Notes under the pieces: generated by a model
The model's database searches: none
What the model was told of the DNA's origin: nothing
What the model saw: only the letters and a program-made list of their open reading frames with translations
Assembly: GCA_005406025.1 (NCBI GenBank)
Contig: BGZK01001195.1
Coordinates: 124,001-188,000, forward strand
DNA: 64,000 nucleotides
Direction: 5' to 3'
From: Eumeta japonica
Lineage: Eukaryota; Arthropoda; Insecta; Lepidoptera; Psychidae
Position numbers and translations under genes: made by a program
Shown here: positions 49,803 through 61,519 of the stretch, piece after piece
Layout of the letters: each line of letters begins with the position of its first letter
Numbering within the stretch: the stretch's first letter is position 1

Positions 49803-50815
49803 TTTTTAGGGTTCCATAGCCAATATGGAAAAACGAAACTCTTATAGTTTTCTCATGTCCGTCCGTCCGTCCGTATGTCACAAGCATTTTTATTAAAACT
49901 ACAATATGCATATTGATGAAATGTGTATTATAGGTGTCTTTTATATAAGTCGTTACATACTTAATTTGGTAGTTAAATAAAAAAATAAACGTTTCTAGAA
50001 GGGGCAATCCATACTTGTAACAGAAGCAGAAAAAAAAATTTTCAGCAAAAATCAATGTGTGGCACATATTTCAAAAGTTATTTTAACACTAAAGTTTCTA
50101 CGCAATTTTATTCGATAAAATGAATATTTTTGGAAATAATCGCTCTAAAAATGGCTTAACTTGAGTTTTTTCCCTTTTTCTATAACCATTCTTCTAAAAA
50201 ATTTGAAAAAAAATACAAAGGTAAAGTTTATTAAATAATTTTAACAAAAATTATTTTGAACTTGTTTGGATATACCGTTTTTGAGTTGTTGGCGAAAAAT
50301 TGGGCTACTCAATAAAAGGGCGTACAGTACAACGCAAGAAACTTTGCCACTTTGTATTGGCTGCGAATGATAAACTGCTCAAGTATTACGCTCCTCAACC
50401 TTTCCTTCTTCTCCGCCGCGATCCTATTTTCCACTATTGCGATGCTTTTGTAACGAACATCAAAGCAGCAAAGTTTCATGCATTGTACTATAAGTGCCAT
50501 GAAGGTATATTTCTTACAATGCACTTTTTCACGTTTATTTTTATATTTTGAGTAGTAAGTGTTTTAAATCACGGCTACGTCAACACTGTTCAAAGTCAAG
50601 AGTAATCCAGTTTAAGAGCATTCGACATACCTCCTTGTGTATTATAGGCGACTATATTATAGGTGACTAAAGTGCTTATATGTCTATGCGAAAAAAGTGT
50701 AAGGACGTAGTTTTTTTCATCTGTACTGCATTTTTATGTAGCAACGGCTACGGAACCCTACACTGAGCATGGTCCGACATACTCTGAGCCGGTTTTCCTT
50801 CTTATTTCTTTTTTA
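49803..50815 (-). repeat. Repeat family 3, copy 3, interrupted by a MITE
   Basis: Reverse of 24236-24985: TTAGGGTTCCATAGCCA, GTCCGTCCGTCCG, GAAATAATCGCTCTAAAAATG, then after the interruption GGCGACTATATTATAGG, GCTACGGAACCCTACACTGA and GAGCCGGTTTTCC. The MITE at 50321-50490 sits inside it. Confidence 0.65.
50321..50490 (-). mobile_element. MITE family 1, copy 5, nested in repeat family 3
   Basis: Ends GTACAGTACAACGCAAGAAA and AGCAGCAAAGTTTCATGCAT; internal CTATTGCGATGCTTTTGTAA. Same orientation as 13440-13611. Confidence 0.7.
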
Positions 50816-51295
50816 TTCAAACTCTTTTTTGAGATCGAAATATAATGGTTTAATAATAGTACTATTTTCAAATTTTCATTTGAAAATCTGTTAAAACATA
50901 CAAGTTGTATATTTTTATTGATTATAAAAAAGGTGATCCTTTTAAAACCCTAAGCACTCGGGTAAAAAGGTCCTCAACGTTGGAAATTCATTTGCACATT
51001 GTTTTGAAAAGCATAAAAACCAGTTCAGCACGAACATTGGACGCAGTATGTACAAATGTGGTGTCACATACTTTCGTTGGGTATGGATGTTCGTTGTGTC
51101 TTATTAAACGATAAACTATTTTTCAAACAAACTTTAGTCCAACACTATCCAATAGGCGTGTCCTGTCATTTGAATTTTGTTGTGTATTTAAATCGTCGTG
51201 TTGTGGATTTGTTGCTTTAGAAATATCTGTGGTTTTATAACTTTATGTGTAGTAACAAATTTATCACTAAAATAAAATAAATATAAAACACCAAA

Positions 51296-53370
51296 ATGAA
51301 ATTTTATGTATTGGTAGCAATACTTTGTTTAATTCAGACGTGTACGTATTCCTATTTGATTCAAGTTTGGGAATTGTAAATAGAATACATTTTATGCAGT
51401 TTTATTTTAAACTTAATTTTCCTCTTTACAGGCTTAGCTGTAAAATGCTACCAATGTGCTTCATCTGATAATAAAAAAGAAGATTTATGTGGTGCTTATA
51501 AGAAATTTGACAAAGAAAGACATATTGCTGTTGAATGCAGTAGTGATGAATCTAACGTGCCTGGTTCGTTTTGTATGAAAGCAACACAGCAAGGTCCAAA
51601 GGGATTTATATGTCAGTATAAAAGCATATTAAGTAATTTATATATTTATAAATTTTATGTCCCTACTAACATCAGACAGACTTTCTATAATGGTCTTATA
51701 AAAATAGGGAATTTTCCCTTTACTACATTCTTGATTTGCGAATTTCAAGAACTCTTTATTTTTAAAAAATTGGCTGGAAAAACTGTTATAAATATAATGA
51801 GAATTAACATACTCTTTTCTTGGAATGTTGCAACAAACATTCCAATGTTTTATTGAAAGAATGTTAAGTTATGTTGTTTATTGTAAATGCATCATTAAAA
51901 ATTGACAGAAGTCATAAGATGTTTTGATAATATATAGTGGGCAGCGTCGAGTTCTTTCACATCTTGCACTTTAATGACAGTGATTGCATTATAAAACTTG
52001 ATGTCCTTTATCTTATCTTTATTGCTTATTATGAACCATTCAGTAATAGTAAATCATATTTATAATGCAAGAACATGTATGTAGATTTATGTGTGAATCT
52101 TAAGCATACCACAATATTCATCGTTCTTATTAGAATGATAGTTTTGTTTATTAATAAATTCTATTAAATTTGAAAGAATATATATTTGTGTGAATTGTAA
52201 GTATACCAGAACAGAATATTTGTGGAGAACTCCTGTCCCTCCGTTGCCTGCTCCTCTCCTCTTCCTCTTCCATCAACCTCATCCCTCTCCATTAGATGTC
52301 CTATTCTCTTCTAAGAGGCGGCAACACACTGGTGACTCCTGTAGGGTTGCAATTATCCCTGAGAGGCGGTGACCATTTATTCTCTGATAGCTTGCCTGCT
52401 CGCTTGTTCCTCAATCACTATATAAAAAGAAATCACATTGACTATATATTAATATTAATCTAAAGTATGGATCTCCAAAAGTCAAGGTATAACTAAATAT
52501 AACAAGTTTTTAAATTTTCCATTGCTATTGATAGAAAAACATAATATATCTACTCTTTAAAAGACTCAAAATTTATTAAAGAAAATCATTATTACATCAA
52601 TATTTTTCTAATACCTCATATGCTTGTACTGCTTTCAATTAACTACTGTGCTATGCAGCAGTCTTGCAAAAACAGCAGTATTGTTTTTAAAGCTGTTTGA
52701 AAAAACAATTCCCATTGCTTGAGTTATACTTCCCTGAAATTAGATATGTCCTTCAAATCAAATATGAAGTAGTGATGCCTGGATTTTAAGATTGAAATTA
52801 CCAAATAAAAACAGGCATTGTATAATAACTATCAAAATTGTTTTCAAGATTTTTTTAATCTGCTTTTATCGTGCTTGAAGTTGGTTTAATTATTATCTTC
52901 AAAATTTATAAAGATGGTGACTGAAATTTGCATATTATAGAAAATCTTTAAATCTAATATGAAAATATTGACATTTTGTGATAACTGTACTTAATGTTTT
53001 CGAAATATATTCTTATTAATCCATTTGTATGACTTCCCTTCACTGTGTACTTTTTTCCTCTGTTGCCATTGTTATTCATCTTTTTATTAACAGCTTGAAG
53101 CTTAAGCATTTAATTATATATATGGTGATTTCTTTGTTTTAATTTCCAGGGGATGGAAGATGGAGACAAGTTATCCGTCGGTGTGCTTCAGTCGCCGACA
53201 CTGGTGTAACGGGGGTCTGCAATTGGGGAGTACACCTCAATGGTGTATACTGGGAAGAATGTTATTGTTCTTCTGATGAATGTAACAGTTCTACATTTGT
53301 ATATTCTTCTTCTCTCTTAATTTCGATTACAATCTTCATTAGTATGTTTATCCATAGACTTGTCATATGA
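51296..53370 (+). CDS. Ly6/uPAR three-finger protein, gene C
   Basis: Exons 51296-51341, 51432-51611 and 53150-53370 (stop TGA), both introns phase 1, 148 residues. MKFYVLVAILCLIQT is the signal peptide; the start has A at -3. Exon 1 ends ACGT|GTACGT, exon 2 opens after TTACAG. For the exon 2 end I chose ATAT|GTCAGT (51612), which keeps phase 1 and gives GPKGFIWDGRWRQVIRRC; AAG|GTCCAA at 51593/51594 is also in phase 1 and would shorten the protein by six residues. Ten cysteines: VKCYQC, DLCGAY, VEC, SFCMK, RRC, GVCNWG, EECYC, DECNSS. A hydrophobic end (LLISITIFISMFI) suggests GPI anchoring. Exons are AT-rich, unlike gene A. The plain continuation of exon 2 (to 51856) is intron read-through. 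Confidence 0.9.
52290..52425 (+). repeat. Repeat family 2, copy 3, in gene C intron 2
   Basis: TCTAAGAGGCGGCAACACAC, TGGTGACTCCTGTAGGGTTG, GAGAGGCGGTGACCATTTA and GCCTGCTCGCTTGTTCCTC, collinear with 41145-41240 and related to 20150-20262. Confidence 0.6.
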
Positions 53371-56300
53371 TTACTAAAATTAAAATTTGTTTCATAACGT
53401 ACCATCAGTAATGACATTATCACTATGATTTTTATTTCTTTAAAACTTATATTAATAGGATATAACAACAATACAAATGTACAATTTAGAAATGCTGCCT
53501 AATACTATTCAAATATTTTATTAGCATTAAATATGATAAAGAGTATAAACAAAACTAAGAATTTTATTATATTTTGAAGATAGTCTTAATGTTAATGTGC
53601 CTAATATGAAGTGCCTTATCTAGTGCATATAATATGCCGGCGTTTTGTGTTTTGTCCTAGGATTTTTAATGAAGTTCTACATTTTTTTTACATTCATATC
53701 TGTCTCTCACACAAATTGTTGTTTTACATATTGGTTGTATTAACCTGTATTTTGATTACCCAAAACGTAAAAAATATAATTGCATTTGACATTCTTTATT
53801 AATTCACTTATTCTTTTGCTTTGGTTTTTCATTGAAACTCCAAATTTAACATGCAGTTCTTTTATTTGGCCATTGCAATATCTCTGTAATGAATAACAAA
53901 TATTTTGACAACATAGTAATTTTGTTACTATGTATGAAGCCCGAATGTAAAAAAAAAATGTAAATTCAAAGAAAAAAATTCTATTTCTTTATGCTTTGGG
54001 TAGCTGATTTGTCATAATGAATATGTTTACGGTGACTCAAGGCATGTATATATAAATTTACTTTTAATATGTAGTTTGGAGTTATTTAAGAAGATAGTAC
54101 ATTTGTTTTAATTTTGATTTCTACATTTTGCACTAATTTATTGGCACTCTACAAAAATATTAGAATATTCTTGTTTTTTGGATCCATGGTTTTATATTAA
54201 TTTGAGCAGTATGTTTATTTATTTTTTTAATCACAGTCACAGCAATTGTACTCTGATCCTCTAAATATATATAAAATTCATCTATCATGATAAATACAAT
54301 TATCATTGCCAATTTACTATGGTACATAAATAACTAGTTGCATGTTTTCCATTGCTAAGTTGATTTTATGTAAACCATAGCACCTACTTCTCTGACATAA
54401 GTGTGAAACTTCTACTGAAGGCATTAACAAGTTAATTTGATGCAAATTCATATCATGAGAATTTGAATACAAGGTAAATTCGTAATGAAGTAGTCATGTT
54501 AATTAGCACTATATTACAGATACAATATTTTTGCTGATAATTGATTATTAGAAATGTATAAGAAGTTATCAAATCCTTTTATAAATCAATAAAAATAATG
54601 TGTATCAAATAGAAAACTTAATATTACAGCAAGTGAGTTTAATAAATTTAAAGTTGTATTTCCAAAAGGATCAATAATTATTCTCCCTATTAAACCACTT
54701 TATACTACTGATAACTTTTTTTTTACTATAAATAAATTTCAATTAAATAATTAACATTTTATAATTTAGTTTGTTGTACAAGTTGTAATAGTACGAGAAT
54801 TATATTATTAGAATGCCTCAACTGATTTTAGAAGTTAAGGAAAGGTTTGATGTTTTAAGTTTTATGAAGGATCTTTATTTTTAGATTAATATAGAACTGT
54901 AGTGCAAAATAATTTATTCCATATTTTAAATTGAATGTTGGCATTCTTTAAGGGAAGTTCCAGTATATTATGTTAATAAGATTACAAATTATAGACTAAT
55001 ATAAAATCGACGCCGTCCAGAAGATGTATCTATATTATTAATGTTTTACACTTTTTTTATATTTTTATGTTTATTATAAATTGATTGTAAGATTAAAAGC
55101 AATAAATATTTATAACAAAAATATTTTTTTTTAAAGGTGACAAATAAGTTAATATTTTCGTACATATCTTATATTTCGTATATATTTGCACGTACTTGCG
55201 TTTCTTCTTTGATAGTTAATCATGTGAATAAATCAAGTCAATGAAAGAGTTGTATAAAAGTAATGTACCATAATTGCCTTATGTTTAAAGGCCACAAGTC
55301 CCCGTTCACAATTCCACATTGTTAATATTTCCAATTTCAATACCAAAGTTCTATCGAATTCCAACCCAAAAATTTCAGTAACTTTAGTACTAGATCTAAT
55401 GTACTCATGTATTTTGAACATGGCTCTATCAGACAGTGTATAAATCATTTGAATATGACAATCGTGGATTAAATCCTATTGAGTTAAGTTTCGTTACAAT
55501 TTCTTATTACACTAATGAATATCCTTTGTATTCTATCGACTTACGAATATGTACGTCGTAAGATATACATAATGAATTTTTATTACATTACTACCTGTGA
55601 TGATTGAATTTTACAATTGTCAATGGTAGATTGAGGCAAAATTTGACAAAATTTTTTGTGAGTTTATTTAGTCTACGTCTTATCTATGATTTTATTACAA
55701 GTACAACTCTTCTAAAATAATATTATTTTTATTTGAATTCAAATACTTTTTACCTGTAAAATAGTTTAGATATGAATTGGATTCTCATCAATGCGACATA
55801 AATATATACAATATTTTTCTGAAGTAGTTATGGAATATTTTAATTTTTGAGTTAAAATTTTTGAACGTCCTAGAAGCTAACACACAAAAGATTTGATTCA
55901 CAATACCATACATATCTACACAATATTCAGATCCACAAGAACTCAGATAATTGGGAATTGCACCTACCAATAGTGCAACTGACTCAAATAATAAATGACT
56001 GTTGTAAACTCATGTTCAGGTAAAATGTAAATACGGCTGGCACCAGCGCTCACACTGCAAATTAGCTCTAACAATAAATAATTGCCAGGAATGAGTTAGG
56101 TTTCATGAACATGTCCTTATGATAATGTAACTTTGTTTTCTGCTGAATGAGTTCATTCACATAATACACATAACTAGCACTTACATAGTTATGTATGTGC
56201 TAATTATGTGTATCAGGTATTTATAAAATTAGTGTAAATGAACTGAGTTTTAAAGTCAATTATCAAGTGTTTCTCTATAATAATTTTAGAAGCGTTATGT

Positions 56301-56675
56301 CATTAAAATGTTATAGACTAAATATACAAGCAGTCATATCATTCACATTTCAGAGCAGCACAAATCAGTTACATGTGTAGTTCCATAAAATGGTAGACGG
56401 TATAGTCAACATCTATGTTTACTAATCGTAGCACTTCCATGTAATCATAAAGACAAAGACCATATGTATAAAATCTGACTGATGTTAGTACATTCTTTAC
56501 ATAGAATTAGACTTAATCTCGGAAACGAACAATGATTTGAATTAAACTTTAGTGTAATATATTAAATTACTGATGGTGTTTTTAATGAATAAAATCTGTA
56601 CAAAGCCATGAAGTAAAAACTAGCATATTCTGTTTATTTATTATAACAAGCATATGCCATTAAAAATCCTTAATA
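53371..56675. other. AT-rich 3' flank of gene C
   Basis: No gene seen. AATAAA occurs at 54588-54593 and near 55101 and could end a long 3' UTR of gene C; an ATTAAA lies near 53526. Short frames at 53611-53802, 55233-55448 and 55788-55970 have no domain. Confidence 0.5.
56164..56213. repeat. 50-nt hairpin, 23-bp stem
   Basis: ATACACATAACTAGCAC and its complement frame an inner TACAT/ATGTA pair with an AGTT loop. Two mismatches in 23 pairs. Confidence 0.7.
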
Positions 56676-57213
56676 CAGTGGAATCTCAATAACTCGAACC
56701 TCATTAAGTACAAATCCTCAGTAAGTCGAAAAAAATGGTCATTCCCTTCTAATGAACCCCTATATATGCGGTATCTCGAATTATTTAGACTTTGTAACTC
56801 GAACAAAATGTTATTTCCCTACGAAGTATTGATAATACATATTTATACTCTATAACTCGAATTTCAAAAAGGAGACTCCGTAAGTCGTAGTTGGTAAAAT
56901 ATAATGATGGAATTCCCCGAAATAATAGCAATAAATTCCAAAATGAATGTTTGGGTTCGGGGCTTCTAATCTATTGTTTTTGTCTTGTACACGTGCAATG
57001 AATGAATACATTCATGAAACTATCTAAGTAACATACCTGTGAAGGTTATGTTTGTTCCGTTATATTTGATTTTTTTTAGTGTACAGTTTACTTAGTAAGT
57101 CGAAATTTCAGCAGTTATGGCACATGTATTTCGAAATTCTTGTTAAGTCGAAAACTCGTTAACTCGAATTTTTTTGCATTTCCCTTGACATTCGAGTTAT
57201 TGAGATTCCACTG
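56676..57213. mobile_element. pogo/Tigger-like MITE (538 bp)
   Basis: Perfect 23-bp inverted ends CAGTGGAATCTCAATAACTC(GAA) flanked by TA on both sides (56674-56675, 57214-57215). The interior has repeated CTCGAA/AAGTCGAA motifs (for example near 56730, 56780, 56815, 57110, 57150). No transposase. CAGTG ends with a TA target duplication are typical of pogo-type elements. Confidence 0.8.
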
Positions 57214-57879
57214 TAATAGTAAACATACCTATTCAAACAAAATAAGTTTCGATTTCGAGACTTACTATTTATAATTTTTAGGGTTAAGATATAATTATTT
57301 TTCGTGTACTTATCTTATTGTGTGGGATACATAGGTTTTTTAAAAATGCATTTTCTTAAGTGACTTTCTGGAGTATATTTTATAATTTATTAGCTTCAAA
57401 AGTTGTCAATTTTTCTCACAGATTACCCTCAAATTTTAAAATTGTATGTTGTAGAAAAAAATCACAATAATTACATATTATCTTGTCCATCTGTTCGTAT
57501 ATCATATGTGTATGATATACAATCTTATGCTTCTTAGATGCATAGCTATAAAAATCGAAATCCATACTCGGTACTTATAACCATTGCAATATTTGATACA
57601 TAGACTCATATTCAATCTAAAAGCCAAAGAAAGGAATAAATGAAGCAAAATAATCCGTCCTCACTGCACGAGTGATATGTGACTACATTTAGGTACTTAT
57701 CTCTTCTAAACTACAAAAAATGCTTTGGTAGCTTATATATCTATTTTTGTGGTAATATTTTGTGCTCAATCGTCATTGGCCGTTAGAAGATTAGCTAATA
57801 TAGAAATCGTTTATGGGCCTAAACCTATACCAAGTCTGTTTATGTCATTTTCCCCCTTTAATATTGTAGTTTGTCTCCC

Positions 57880-58128
57880 CTAGACCATAGACAACTTACA
57901 GACGTAGAGCGGGGGACATGCGCAGGAGACGTCCTACCGGCTTGTTTGTCATCGGATATAGTTCGTTCACGCGCGGACTAGTGAAATAAAACAGAAAACG
58001 TGGGCCGGTGCGCGGTCAACTCTGTTTTCATACAAAATGCAGTTAGCGGAAGTGAAAACAATTAAAACAAGTGTCTGATCGCAGCTCTAGCGCCTGAACA
58101 TTCGGGACGACGCGTAAACAAAATCCAG
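57880..58128 (+). other. CpG-rich 5' exon/promoter of an unidentified gene
   Basis: A GC- and CpG-rich block rises from AT-rich DNA and ends at a strong splice donor ATCCAG|GTGAGC (58129). It has no long frame. A 13-codon uORF starts at 58037 (MQLAEVKTIKTSV) and stops at 58076-58078 before the donor, so this is probably a 5' UTR exon. The downstream exon at 63154-63248 is a plausible partner. The transcription start is not determinable by eye. Confidence 0.5.
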
Positions 58129-59605
58129 GTGAGCCTCGAACTTGACATTCCTCAGGCTATCTGGGCGCACATAAAGCTTACATAAATTAATCCATTCAAA
58201 TAATATTTTTTTTTATTCACAATTACTACTCGTAAGTAATAGATACCTACCTACCTAATACGGTGTATACGTACATATAAAATAATATGACGAAAGCAAT
58301 AATTGAGTACAGACGGATCACGTGCGATTAGAGTTTATTCCGTTGTTCTAAAATGAATTATGTCTAAATCCCTTGATACCAGAAATATTTTATTGCCAAT
58401 AAAATCTGACAACACAGATAAACGCTCACCAAATTGTGTTGCATAAAGTATTTTAGAACTATAACAAATTTAATTTCTATTGTTTGCTATAAAAATAAAT
58501 ATACTCATTAAAGTTCATTTTAGACTAAATTTATTATTGCGAAATAAATGTTACCAATGTTTTATTTTGTGACTTTCATTTGTGTAATTTGAAATTGAAA
58601 AGATAATTATCAACATTATACCTTTCCCAGACACATGTTACTTATACATTGCTTTATAAATTTGATTAAAATTGATCACAGTAGATTGATAAATATTTTA
58701 CTCTCAATATTAATGTAACACAAGTTCAAATCCATTAAATAAATAGCAATATATTATTGAGTTGCAGTGGTCCTGTGTGATTTAAGGTAAGTAATAAAAT
58801 GAATCATTGTTATGTAGAAAATCAAAAATAAAAAGAAGTTATATATTATATATATTAATAGGTATTGGTAGTTAAGACTAATCAATGACACTTCAAGGAA
58901 CACAAACGTGAAGGTGGAGGTGAGAAAAAGGTTCACCTTCACTTTTGGTGAAGTGAACTGTGATCAGTTTGACATTAATGTATTTTGAATGCACTTTGAT
59001 AATTTAATTACACTCAAGCCAAGTACAGCTGCAGTTTTTGGTGTTGTTACCGTTTCAGTATAACAAGATTTCATGAGCATTTTTCCGTTTTAAGAAGTAA
59101 TAATAACGTATGTACAAAACGTGGAACTATTCTAATTTGCGTATATTTATTTTTGTACTTAATATGTTAATTATTATATTTTAGAATATGGTTATTATTA
59201 TATTTGTCATAGAGTCAATTTAATTTATACAGAGTTAATTTATTTTATTTGATTAAGTATCAAAATTATGGTCTTATGGTCTAAATATTATGTTGGTGAA
59301 CATTCAAATTGTTACTTTGTCCTCCGTTATGTTAGATATTTTTTAGTTGTATCTCTTGTTAAAATAAATTTCCTAATTAAAACATGCATTATAACTAGAT
59401 CAAAGTGAGTACTTTTATTGCTTCCTGTCGAAGCATCTAGAGATTGGCAGAATGTCACCGTTATAAAACCTTAAGTACCACACTGCGGTACTTAAGTACC
59501 ACACATACCTAATAGATCAAAATTGACAACTTGTAAAAATGTGACTGACAAAGTGCCTTGAAATCGTAGCCCAAGCTGATCGACAGCACTGAATTGAACG
59601 TTCTA

Positions 59606-60862
59606 CAAGAGCTGCTATTTATGTGTCCGAAAGATCAAAAAGAATCAAACATCCATCATTTAATATGGTTTTGTTGCTTTTCAGAATATTCGCCATGATG
59701 ATCGATGCACTTTTGCATACGCTGAAATCAATTTTTGTAACACTTTTTCTATTCTGATTGAGATATCTTCAAAACGTGCATTTTGAACACATCAACGCCC
59801 TTTTTACGGCTCGAAAAACGTTGACCACGTAATTTATTCGTAACGTTTGGGAACAAATAGAAATCGCTGAGTGGAAAATCGGGTCTATACGGTGGATGAC
59901 CCGTCAGTTCGATCTATTGACCTACCAAAAACCAAGTTGTTTTGGTCGACGTGTGACAGCTAGCATTGTCATGATGAAGAATGATTCTGCGTTGTCGGTT
60001 CTTCTTTCTTATTTCTTCAAAGACTTCTGGCAAACAAATGGTCGTGTACCATTCCGAATTAAACGTTTTACAATTCTCTAGTGGCACTGTAACGACATGT
60101 CTATTTATACCAAAAAAACAGTGCTTTTGACACGAATCACTTTTGTTGGGGTCAGCTCATCTTGGAACACCCACTGTTGACTGTTATTTAGTTTCGGGGT
60201 CATACGCATAGATCAAAGCATCATCACCTGTGTGAATGTTATCAACAGCTTTTGACGCACCATGATTGTATCTATTTATCATTTTTTTTTCGCCAATCGA
60301 TACGAGCTTGTTTTTGATCAATGCTCAAGTTGTGCGGAATCCAAGGCGAACAAATTTTTTTTACAGTCAAATTTTCGTGTAATGTCTTATGTATGCTCGT
60401 CATACTTATGCCTAGAAACAGTTTTATATCGCAATATGTAACATAAAGATTTTGCACTATTAGTTTCCGCACTGCATCGATATTTTGAAACACAACAAAC
60501 GATTTAGGGCGACCTTCTTTAAATTCATTCATGAGCATAGACTGCCCACGATCAAACTCACTAAGCCAGTGATACACAATGGTTTTCGTTAGTGCTTCGT
60601 CCCCAAAATTCGAAATGAGTTGATTTATGCACTGTTTTTGAGTTCACCCACGTAATAAATCATCGGATGAAAATTTTCACTAGTTAAATCCGTGGCAATA
60701 AAGACACAATTTTCAAAATGACGTTACAATTGTAAAACAATGGACGGTTTCATGAAACAAATTGTATTCTACAGCTAAGGAGGTACATTTTTAAAAGTTA
60801 TAATTACTTTTAAATATTGTTCTGTAAGTGGACAGTTCCGGATACATAAATAGCAGCACTCG
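59606..60862 (-). mobile_element. Mariner element, second copy of the 21.6-kb family
   Basis: Ends CAAGAGCTGCTATTTATGTG and (inverted) CGAGTGCTGCTATTTATGTA, flanked by TA (59604-59605, 60863-60864); 1257 bp. The minus-strand transposase has an open N-terminal segment at 60577-60272 (MYHWLSEFDRGQSMLMNEFK, KEGRPKSFVV, LGISMTSIHKTLHENLTVKK, WIPHNLSIDQKQARIDWRKK). The C-terminal part is broken. Compared with 21621-22882 the two are clearly collinear over their whole length. Confidence 0.85.
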
Positions 60863-61049
60863 TACACGTTAAACATTGAAAACTCAATTTATCAGTATTA
60901 AAAATAAAACTTGTATAAATGAACATTAGAAGAAAAATTGCGTGTTTAGTGTAAGATACATTATATTTACACGAAGTGACAGCTTAACGACTTCACTTCT
61001 TCTTAACATTTTATTTCTCTCCCCATCAAATTTGCTATACGAAATTTAA

Positions 61050-61084
61050 AACAGGATAGGCACAATTATTGTACCTATCCTGTT
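61050..61084. repeat. 35-bp palindrome
   Basis: 17-bp arms (AACAGGATAGG at the outer end) with one mismatch around a single central T. It sits immediately at the end of the LINE tail that follows. Confidence 0.75.
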
Positions 61085-61089
61085 GAAGA

Positions 61090-61380
61090 ATAGGTAGAGA
61101 CTATATCTTTGAATATGTCTCTTGCTCTACTGATATCCATCAATCTTTTCATGAAAACTCGTCGGTCTCAGTTGTTTACAATTGGCCCTTTTTTGATACG
61201 CCTCTAATTTGTTCTGCATAAGATTTTCTAGGGCCACCCTTACCGAACTTTCCATCACACACATTTTTTCTGTGGACTAGTTTTGTCAGTCTACTTTCCT
61301 TCATCCTTTCCAAATAGTCAAATCACCGCAACATACCTCTTTTTACTTTAATCACTACGTTTTCTTTTAAACCACAACAA
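61090..61380 (-). mobile_element. RTE-like LINE 3' ORF tail
   Basis: The minus strand reads YLERMKESRLTKLVHRKN, VCDGKFGKGGPRKSYAEQIR, GVSKKGQL, then RLMDISRARDIFKD and IVSTYSS. This is the C-terminal end of an RTE-type endonuclease/reverse transcriptase. Stops are present. A small deletion removes part of the final KDRNxWK segment. Same family as 29735-29880 and 2945-3045. Confidence 0.7.
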
Positions 61381-61519
61381 ACAAAGGGGTACAATGACGA
61401 CTTGGCACCAGTATAATTATTTTTATTATTATAGTACACTTTCATGGATTTACTCCAAAAATAAATATTTTAATGTACCAATTGCCTCTTTTATTCTTTT
61501 ATTATCTTGTTTTCTAATC

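Noticed and set aside
51557..51856. 99-codon plus-strand ORF in gene C
   Set aside because: The first part is exon 2 of gene C; the rest is intron read-through past the donor at 51612.
59896..60081. Plus-strand ORF in the 59.6-kb mariner
   Set aside because: Antisense to the transposase; not a gene.
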